Assembly: GCA_000406005.1 (NCBI GenBank)
Contig: ASZN01000065.1
Coordinates: forward strand, 1-33,259
Direction of reading: 5' to 3'
DNA length: 33,259 nucleotides
DNA from: Candidatus Poribacteria bacterium WGA-3G
Lineage (GTDB): Bacteria; Poribacteria; WGA-4E; WGA-3G
The position numbers and the translations under genes were made by a program. The notes below the pieces were generated by a model. That model did not search any database. It worked only from the letters and a program-made list of their open reading frames with translations, and had not been told where the DNA came from. Positions 8,368-14,506 of the stretch are shown one piece after another; position 1 is the stretch's first letter; the number at the start of each line of letters is the position of its first letter.

Positions 8368-8811
8368 TCAAACTCTCGGTAAATCGTCTGCAAGCAGTGC
8401 CTCGGACACAGATTTTTTGTTCGACTCCTGTTCAGGACGTTCGATATGAAAATAACGGAACCAATCTTTAAAATCTTCATCCGGAAAATTTCCGTCATAA
8501 TGTTCCGTGAACCGCTCATGGAAATCCTCCATATAGAGACGCAGGTAACTACTTGTACGTTCAAGTGCCTTCCAATCAAAGATATTTGAGGGAATTTCAA
8601 CCACACCACCTTCAAGCATATTACGCCGCATTTCCAAGTAATAAGAGTACCGAGTGCCAACGATAAAATCGACGAACCGATCAAAGATTTTTGAAGGAAT
8701 CTCAGCAATCCTCCCTTTAAGAAGTTTCTGCCGACCGCCCATCTCCTTTTCCAAGTCCCTATTGAGCATAAAACCGATGATAACATCAAAAATTTTTTCT
8801 AACATTCGCAT
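8368..8811 (-). CDS. Uncharacterised 147-residue protein with internal repeat
   Basis: Not recognised. The protein is soluble, charged and without a signal peptide. It has an internal duplication: KLLKGRIAEIPSKIFD near residues 29-44 and NMLEGGVVEIPSNIFDW near 64-80, each preceded by an arginine-rich turn (GGR, MRR). The C-terminal part is acidic and aromatic (MEDFHERFTEHYDGNFPDEDFKDWFRYF). A second ATG two codons in (8805) has better spacing from AAAGGA and may be the true start. It has its own near-consensus promoter (8888-8916) with inverted repeats. Being convergent with the tcmP module, it could be an accessory or regulator of it, but nothing in the sequence proves that. A different minus-strand frame across the same bases is a shadow. 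Confidence 0.65.
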   Translation of the reverse strand: MRMLEKIFDVIIGFMLNRDLEKEMGGRQKLLKGRIAEIPSKIFDRFVDFIVGTRYSYYLEMRRNMLEGGVVEIPSNIFDWKALERTSSYLRLYMEDFHERFTEHYDGNFPDEDFKDWFRYFHIERPEQESNKKSVSEALLADDLPRV

Positions 8812-8887
8812 GTGTCCTTTAAGAAAAAAATAAAAATATAACCCGCCCCGAGTTAATTTATGTCACTTTGCATGACAGTGAAAATAT

Positions 8888-8916
8888 ATTATAACATTAA
8901 TGCACAAACCGGTCAA
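8888..8916 (-). promoter_or_regulatory. Sigma-70-type promoter of the 8368-8811 gene
   Basis: Read on the minus strand: TTGACC (8916-8911), 17 bases, TATAAT (8893-8888). The predicted start is near 8881, leaving a leader of about 70 bases. A TGTCA/TGACA inverted repeat (around 8859-8875) sits within that leader and could be a further regulatory site. Confidence 0.75.
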
Positions 8917-8929
8917 TTCAAAAATTGAC
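8912..8929. promoter_or_regulatory. Inverted repeat over the -35 box, candidate operator
   Basis: GTCAATT (8912-8918), CAAA, AATTGAC (8923-8929) is a perfect 7-bp inverted repeat. It covers most of the minus-strand -35 box (8911-8916) and lies about 25 bases before the -35 box of the divergent ZIP-like gene. A repressor bound here would block the minus-strand promoter and might affect both directions. Confidence 0.4.
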
Positions 8930-8951
8930 GAATATATGTCCAGAATTTAGA

Positions 8952-8980
8952 TTGCAATGTAATCCGAATTTTGCTATATT
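8952..8980 (+). promoter_or_regulatory. Promoter giving a leaderless ZIP-like transcript
   Basis: TTGCAA (8952-8957), 17 bases, TATATT (8975-8980). The expected start, about 7 bases after the -10 box, coincides with the A of the ATG at 8987. There is no Shine-Dalgarno sequence before that ATG, which fits a leaderless mRNA. Confidence 0.6.
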
Positions 8981-8986
8981 TATAGC

Positions 8987-9733
8987 ATGCTTATACTTTA
9001 TCTGGCAATTGCGGTGGTAACGGTTCCACTCGGTGCAGGAATCGCCTTTGTATCCAAAGTACAACCAAAGCATTTTGGCAATATTTTTGGATTGACCGCT
9101 GGTGCAGTCCTCGGTATTGTCTTGGTAATGATGATGCACCTCTACACGGAAGTAGGTTACACGACGATCCTTGTGATGTGGGTTGGATTCCTTCTGATCT
9201 CTGGTGTCGGTTATCTCACGTCACATCGGCACGATGAAAACGAAACGCATATAGATAACACCGAAAATAGCTGGAGTGTTAATTTAACAGTCTTCGGTCT
9301 ATCGCTCCACTCACTCGTCGATGGACTCAATTTGGTCATCGCAGCGAGAGAAGGCGGACTCGGCATTGCCCTCGCTTTCGGTATATTGCTTCATCGTCTG
9401 CCAGTCGGGACGCTTATCACCGTCGCGCTCCTACGGGATCAAGTATTTGTTAAAGCATTGGCGTGGTTGACACCACTGATAATTGGACCGGTGGTCGGCG
9501 CGATAATCGGAGAGCAACTGCTTCGCGGTGTTTTCGCAGAACTCACAGATTACGTAACAGCCTTCGCCGTAGGGACACTGCTGCACGTCGTCATGGATGG
9601 GTTCCGTGGTAAATATACCGCTGAAAAAACAGGCTTGAACCGCCTTGCAAAAGTCCTATTTGTCATCGGATTCGTGCTGGCTTTTTGCGTCATCTATTTC
9701 TTTCAGGGATTTGAAGGTAAACATGTCCACTAA
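8987..9733 (+). CDS. ZIP-family-like metal transporter with altered TM5 site
   Basis: A 248-residue membrane protein with about eight hydrophobic segments and a histidine/acid-rich cytoplasmic-type loop (SHRHDENETHIDNTE, near residues 78-92) before TM4, as in ZIP (SLC39) transporters. TM4 carries HSLVDG, matching the ZIP H-x-x-x-D/E-G metal site. TM5 carries HRLPVG, where most ZIPs have H-x-x-P-E-G, so the metal-binding glutamate is replaced by valine. The last segment GTLLHVVMDGF fits ZIP TM7. The transported ion is unknown, and the altered site could change selectivity or coupling. No ribosome-binding site is visible and the promoter suggests a leaderless transcript. Its end overlaps the following glycosidase start by 11 bases. 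Confidence 0.75.
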   Translation: MLILYLAIAVVTVPLGAGIAFVSKVQPKHFGNIFGLTAGAVLGIVLVMMMHLYTEVGYTTILVMWVGFLLISGVGYLTSHRHDENETHIDNTENSWSVNLTVFGLSLHSLVDGLNLVIAAREGGLGIALAFGILLHRLPVGTLITVALLRDQVFVKALAWLTPLIIGPVVGAIIGEQLLRGVFAELTDYVTAFAVGTLLHVVMDGFRGKYTAEKTGLNRLAKVLFVIGFVLAFCVIYFFQGFEGKHVH

Positions 9734-12254
9734 AACGCACCGTCCGCTGTCTCTAAATCTAACACGATATAAGAAAAATCTCGGTATACTTATTATCGCT
9801 CTCGGTATCCTGACATTTGCCACACCAGCAAAAAGTAATCAGATCCCGATCGCAGTATCCGGTGAACCGAGAGCGACGATCCAAGTCGGAGCAAACGCCA
9901 CAGCACAAGAACAGTTCGCCGCTGAGGAAATCCAGAATTTTATTGAGCAATTCACAGGTGCTAAACTCGACATCCGAACCAATAGACAACAGACAGAAAC
10001 AGCGACGGTGATTGTGTTAGGCACACCGAAATCAAACCCTACAATTGCTGGACTACAAGCGAATGTAGAACTCACACTCGGAGACGAACTTGGAGATGAA
10101 GGCTATCGTATCAAAACTGTCGAGGTCGGAACTGAAGTCGTTATCGTTGTAACAGCGCACACCGAACGAGGCGTTATATACGGTGCTTATGCTTTCATTG
10201 AGAGATGTATCACGGCACTAACCGGTTTAACACCTGTGCATCCAGAGGTCGCAGTTGCTAAAGCGAAAGCACTGCTCGTACCGTTTATAAATGAGACATC
10301 TGCACCGTTTTATCCAATCCGTGCCGTGTTAGAGATAGAGAACCCAGATTGGCTCGCTCGGCATCGTATCAACATGAGTGGCGGCGAAGGCGTTTGGACA
10401 GGAACAGGTATCGAAGACGGATTCGGGACTGCGTTCAAATATGTCGATACACCCGCATTTGAGGCACTGCAAGATGAACCGATAGCACAACGACGAAACC
10501 GCATCGCGACACTCCAAAACCGGTTCAACGCGCTCAAACGGCGCGGTATTGATGCATACCTCTTCATGTACGTAACCGGAGAGCCGACAGAGGCACTGAT
10601 TCGGCAGCGTCCCGATGTCCTCGGACCGACGGTACTTTACGGGGCATCTCGAAACGAGGTATCTTATCGACCCTTCTGCTGGTCGAAACCCGAATTTCAT
10701 ACGCTTACGAAAGAACTGGTTCAGGCGATTGTACGGACCTATCCGACGCTCGCAGGTTTTCACCTCAGATCGTGGGGACACGAAACACGCGCATGTAATT
10801 GCCCGGATTGCGGCGATAGAACAGAGCAGGGACAGGCAAAACTCTGGGAGGTCTATTTTACGATCATCGACGCTGCACAACAGATCCGCCCTGATTTCAA
10901 ATTCTATATCTCCGGGTATGACAGCAGTTGGCTAAAAGATGCCGCCGGTGCCTATGCACGGCGGTTACCGAAAGGTACCATTTTCTCGCGAAAATGGGGC
11001 GCAGATGGTGAACCGATCGTCGATGCAGGTGTGCCTCTCCCGCAAATCAGGGCACTCGGTGAAATCGGGCACCGCTTCATCGTCTTATCACATGAAGTGG
11101 AAGAGGTGATGCCGTTTTGGATGATTGAAAGCGATCTATTCGTCCAAGGTGTCCGGAACCTCGCCAACAATCCCGAAGTTATCGGGTTAGGCGGGTTTAC
11201 CGTTCAAGGCGCGACACAAGGATTAGGCTACCTCGATAGACTCGTCAGTGCACGCCTCAACTGGGACATTGAACTCGATTATTTTCAGCTGCTCCTAAAT
11301 GAATTGATAGCACGATACGGAACCGAAGCAGCACCACAAATATTGAACGCCCTACGGGTAAACGGATGGAACATGGCGAGCTATTTTTTAGACTACGCCG
11401 GTTCCCTAACTGTAGGCGGCACTTATGGAAGCGGTTCCGCAGGACTCGCAACCCGATTCTGGACGCTTATCGGACCGCGTCCTATAGAGGATACGCTGGC
11501 GATCCCCGAATTAGAGATCGCTCGGTATGCCTCGAACCGCTTCACCACACTCTTGGCATCGCAACAACAAGCCGCTAACGAGATTAGCGTAGCAGCCGAA
11601 ATCGCAGACCCGTTTGATCTTGAAGCAGCCGAAGATTTAAACGACGCGGCCCACTTAATGGCGTTGTGGGTGCTCTTATTTCAAAGTCGCACCAAATTAG
11701 TAGAAGCGATCATACTCGGCTATGAAACGGAAACAGAGGAAGCCATCCGTGCCAAAATTATCAGTGCAACAGAGTTCTCAAAGTCGATACAACCGCATAT
11801 CAAAGCCATCAAGGAATACATCCCACTTTTCGGATATTCGCATCAAACCATTGAAGCAGAATTGTTAAACACCTTAAACGCAGAAGCCGTTTGGTTAACG
11901 GATTTCGACTATCGGACACTCCAAAAGCACGATACCGACTTTTTACCAGAGGAAACGCCTTTCCGGATTTGGGATGCCCATAACTATCCGAATCCGTTGA
12001 AGCGAGAAACAACATTTACCTATCAGTTATCACTCGATGCAGATGAGGTTTCTATAATGATCTACACCACATCCGGACGGAAGGTCAAAACGCTGACAGA
12101 GGCTTCCGGAAACGAGGGGTACAACGAATCTGTCTGGGATGCACGAGATGACGACGGCGTGCTGCTCGCCAACGGTGTCTATTTTTACAGAATACGCGCT
12201 GTCGTTGGCGAACAGACCACGCAGATACTTGGACGACTGGCAGTGCTGCGATAA
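9723..12254 (+). CDS. Secreted GH67-N-like/alpha-glucuronidase-like protein with FlgD-Ig C-terminus
   Basis: An 843-residue exported protein. The ATG at 9723 is chosen because it directly precedes a basic N-terminus and a signal segment (LGILIIALGILTFATPAKS); the frame is open further upstream only inside the ZIP-like gene. Residues about 45-165 resemble the N-terminal domain of GH67 alpha-glucuronidases and GH20-type enzymes (AAEEIQNFIEQFTGAKL, VLGTP, DEGYRIKT, RGVIYGAYAFIE). A barrel-like region follows with FYPIRAVLEIE, GFHLRSWGHETRACNCPDC and FYISGYDSSW. The C-terminal 85 residues form a FlgD-Ig-like domain (NYPNPL, IMIYTTSGRKVKTL, GVYFYRI), a surface or secretion-associated module. It probably acts on a uronic-acid or amino-sugar polysaccharide outside the cytoplasm. 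The catalytic residues were not identified with certainty. Confidence 0.7.
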   Translation: MSTKTHRPLSLNLTRYKKNLGILIIALGILTFATPAKSNQIPIAVSGEPRATIQVGANATAQEQFAAEEIQNFIEQFTGAKLDIRTNRQQTETATVIVLGTPKSNPTIAGLQANVELTLGDELGDEGYRIKTVEVGTEVVIVVTAHTERGVIYGAYAFIERCITALTGLTPVHPEVAVAKAKALLVPFINETSAPFYPIRAVLEIENPDWLARHRINMSGGEGVWTGTGIEDGFGTAFKYVDTPAFEALQDEPIAQRRNRIATLQNRFNALKRRGIDAYLFMYVTGEPTEALIRQRPDVLGPTVLYGASRNEVSYRPFCWSKPEFHTLTKELVQAIVRTYPTLAGFHLRSWGHETRACNCPDCGDRTEQGQAKLWEVYFTIIDAAQQIRPDFKFYISGYDSSWLKDAAGAYARRLPKGTIFSRKWGADGEPIVDAGVPLPQIRALGEIGHRFIVLSHEVEEVMPFWMIESDLFVQGVRNLANNPEVIGLGGFTVQGATQGLGYLDRLVSARLNWDIELDYFQLLLNELIARYGTEAAPQILNALRVNGWNMASYFLDYAGSLTVGGTYGSGSAGLATRFWTLIGPRPIEDTLAIPELEIARYASNRFTTLLASQQQAANEISVAAEIADPFDLEAAEDLNDAAHLMALWVLLFQSRTKLVEAIILGYETETEEAIRAKIISATEFSKSIQPHIKAIKEYIPLFGYSHQTIEAELLNTLNAEAVWLTDFDYRTLQKHDTDFLPEETPFRIWDAHNYPNPLKRETTFTYQLSLDADEVSIMIYTTSGRKVKTLTEASGNEGYNESVWDARDDDGVLLANGVYFYRIRAVVGEQTTQILGRLAVLR

Positions 12255-12314
12255 AGGATACAACAATTAAAACGACTCATGATTTTCGCTTAAATTAAGA
12301 GAGGAGTTATCGCA

Positions 12315-12434
12315 ATGGGACACCAAGTTACACTACCGCGAAGGTTTGTGGCAACTATCGGTTTAAAGGAGGTTGACAATGCTTCGTGTGTATATCGTAT
12401 ATCTGACGCTTTTAGTTTCAATCATCAGTTGTAA
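12315..12434 (+). CDS. Possible 39-residue leader peptide
   Basis: A short frame starting ATG at 12315 with a strong GAGAGGAG ribosome-binding site 8 bases upstream. It ends at 12434, inside the beginning of the lipoprotein gene, so it overlaps that gene's ribosome-binding site and start in another frame. The peptide (MGHQVTLPRRFVATIGLKEV...) matches nothing I know. It could couple translation of the lipoprotein, or be a chance frame with a fortuitous ribosome-binding site. Confidence 0.3.
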   Translation: MGHQVTLPRRFVATIGLKEVDNASCVYRISDAFSFNHQL

Positions 12435-13482
12435 ATCGCAAACTTTGCAGGAACATCTTTTAGAACCGCCGCCACCGCTTATCAATTTCGCACTCAGCCG
12501 AAACGGTGCCACGGCAGATGCTTCGCAATCCGTGCCAAATCACCGCGCCGAGGAGGTCATTGACGGCGACACCACCTCCGAGACATGGGATGAAGGCAGT
12601 GGTTGGGGCAGCAGTTTAGAACACCTTCGCACTTCGGACCTGAACAAGCGACCTTACGTGTCCGTAACACTCCCTAAACCTGTTGACATTCGTAAGATCG
12701 TTGTCTGGACGATTGACTCCGAAAAATATCCGGCACCGCAATTCGGATTAAAAGACTACCGAATCGAGTATTGGCACGGCACCGGGTGGGGACTTATACC
12801 GTCAGGCGATACGCGAGATAAACAGTATACAGCACGAAATAACACCAAAGGTAAGCGAGAACATGAGGTGCGGGACCGTTTAATCGCGAGGAAAATAAGA
12901 CTTGTCCCCGTCTCCTCAAACGATACCGTCCGGAACTATCAACACATGGCAGGTAGGCGACCCGTGTACGATGTAGAAGGCATCGCGCGCGTTTTGGAGA
13001 TCGAAGTTTGGGGGTATCCGGCACCCGAGGTACATACGCTTAAACAGATTGTGCAAGGCATCCCCCCCGAATCCGTCGGACATTCGGTGCCGACCGAAAC
13101 GCAAGCAAGTAAAAATCAGGCAGAACCAACAATTAAGGAGACCATCCAACGCGTCTTAAACCGATACGAACTTGGGTATGATATGGCTGATTTGGCACAG
13201 GTGATGTCTTGTTTCTCAGAGACATACCTATCAAACGGACGTACATATCAAGATGTTCAAACCAAGGCATCACAATTCTTTGAAACTTATCATCAGATTG
13301 ACATGACACTGACCGACATCGACATCCATCCGAACATCGTTGACGACACCGCAATCGTAACAGGAGGGTATACGTTGCAATACGTAACGAAAACGGACGG
13401 ACAGGTTAAACAGACATCAGGCAGAGTGACGTTGGTTTTCGCAAACGAGGCGGATACATGGCGGATCATTCGAGCGGAATGA
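12379..13482 (+). CDS. Putative lipoprotein: discoidin-like domain plus NTF2/SnoaL-like domain
   Basis: A 367-residue protein with an N-terminal lipoprotein-type signal (YLTLLVSIISC, cysteine near residue 19). Residues about 35-215 resemble an F5/8-type (discoidin) carbohydrate-binding domain: NFALSRNGATADAS at the start, EEVIDGDTTSETWDEG, YVSVTLPKPVDIRKIVVWT, and a closing EIEVWG. After a linker, residues about 250-367 resemble an NTF2/SnoaL-like or DUF4440 fold (YELGYDMADLAQVMSCFSE, DDTAIVTGGYTLQY, TLVFANEADTWRIIRAE). The ATG at 12379 is preferred over the in-frame TTG at 12373 because AAAGGAGG ends 6 bases before it. It lies downstream of the glycosidase and may bind the same polymer at the cell surface. 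The function is inferred from domains only. Confidence 0.7.
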   Translation: MLRVYIVYLTLLVSIISCKSQTLQEHLLEPPPPLINFALSRNGATADASQSVPNHRAEEVIDGDTTSETWDEGSGWGSSLEHLRTSDLNKRPYVSVTLPKPVDIRKIVVWTIDSEKYPAPQFGLKDYRIEYWHGTGWGLIPSGDTRDKQYTARNNTKGKREHEVRDRLIARKIRLVPVSSNDTVRNYQHMAGRRPVYDVEGIARVLEIEVWGYPAPEVHTLKQIVQGIPPESVGHSVPTETQASKNQAEPTIKETIQRVLNRYELGYDMADLAQVMSCFSETYLSNGRTYQDVQTKASQFFETYHQIDMTLTDIDIHPNIVDDTAIVTGGYTLQYVTKTDGQVKQTSGRVTLVFANEADTWRIIRAE

Positions 13483-13496
13483 AGGAAAATTAAAAA

Positions 13497-14312
13497 ATGA
13501 AATTAACAGAGCATCAGGTCAATTTTTTCAATACATTCGGTTACCTCGCAATACCGGAGATGTTTTCTGAAAGTGAGATGGAATGGATTACAGAAGAATT
13601 TGAGCTTACGATTCAGGAATTCGGGGGCGGCAAAGACCACGATGGCACACGTCGGACTATGTTTGGCGGTCCGATTGAGCATCGCCCGCGGCTCTCTACG
13701 CTACTTGATGATGAACGTATCAAGGGACTTATCGGAGGCGTGATTGGCGAGGATTTCAATTATGCTGGCGGCGATGGCAATTACTACGCTGGCGACACTG
13801 GGTGGCACCCTGATGGGAGTTGGGGCAGACTCTTCGCTTGTAAAGTAACCTTCTATCTCGACCATTTGACGAAAGACACCGGATGTTTGCGCATCATCCC
13901 CGGCAGCCAAAACCCTACACATTTCGTGAGAGCAGAAAAGATTGATCCGAACCAATCGGAGACACGCTACGGCATCCCGCCTCAGGAATTTCCAACCAGT
14001 ATCGCCTTGGAAACCACACCCGGCGATGTCGTTATTTTCAATCACGATACCTATCACGCATCGTTTGGCGGCGGCACACGGCGACGGATGTTCACGATGA
14101 ATTGCACACAACATTGCACAACAGAACCGGATTTAGAGACCTTGCATCAATATCTGAGCGTCCATTCGGCAGGCGGATACCAAATCGACACCGGCGCGGG
14201 TATGTTTTTTCCAACGATGGTGGACACTGCAGATGCCAACCGGAAAATCCATCTCCAGCAGTGCAGCGAAATCCACGATGTGTTATTCCCGCAATATGCT
14301 CGACGTTCATAA
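13497..14312 (+). CDS. Phytanoyl-CoA dioxygenase (PhyH) family protein, second copy
   Basis: A 271-residue Fe(II)/2-oxoglutarate oxygenase. It opens with LTEHQVNFFNTFGYLAIPEMF, the usual PhyH start. H104-x-D106 (GWHPDGSW) and H187 (TYHASFGGGTRRR) form the iron triad, and an arginine in TRRRMF is the likely 2-oxoglutarate ligand. TKDTGCLRIIPGSQ is the typical strand before the distal histidine. AAGGAAA precedes the ATG. The gene begins 14 bases after the lipoprotein stop, so it may share a transcript with it. It differs clearly from the first PhyH protein; the substrate is unknown. Confidence 0.9.
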   Translation: MKLTEHQVNFFNTFGYLAIPEMFSESEMEWITEEFELTIQEFGGGKDHDGTRRTMFGGPIEHRPRLSTLLDDERIKGLIGGVIGEDFNYAGGDGNYYAGDTGWHPDGSWGRLFACKVTFYLDHLTKDTGCLRIIPGSQNPTHFVRAEKIDPNQSETRYGIPPQEFPTSIALETTPGDVVIFNHDTYHASFGGGTRRRMFTMNCTQHCTTEPDLETLHQYLSVHSAGGYQIDTGAGMFFPTMVDTADANRKIHLQQCSEIHDVLFPQYARRS

Positions 14313-14425
14313 TGTTTCGTCCGCAGAATTGACACAGAAACTGCTGTTAACGCGGTTTGAAATCTCACCGGTGGCTCCGAATATGTGGCAAATATGTAAA
14401 AATTGCCTGCCTCTTAGTGTTTTTG

Positions 14426-14454
14426 TTGCAAATTTCGCAGTTTTGTGGTATTCT
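14426..14454 (+). promoter_or_regulatory. Putative promoter of the barrel-SppA gene
   Basis: TTGCAA (14426-14431), 17 bases, TATTCT (14449-14454), with the predicted start near 14461 and the ATG at 14507. The -35 box and spacing are the same as those of the promoter at 8952. It is a moderate match in the only long gap between the PhyH gene and the protease gene. Confidence 0.5.
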
Positions 14455-14506
14455 ATAGCTTGAACTCCGGTTTAGCGTAACCTACCGACTTGCAGACGCA
14501 CATTAG

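Noticed and set aside
8328..8789. Second minus-strand frame of 153 codons over the unknown gene
   Set aside because: It lacks a ribosome-binding site and lies in another frame of the gene that has the promoter, the ribosome-binding site and an internally repeated protein.
10329..10880. 183-codon minus-strand frame within the glycosidase gene
   Set aside because: Shadow of a clear secreted-enzyme frame; its translation is cysteine- and arginine-rich without any family resemblance.
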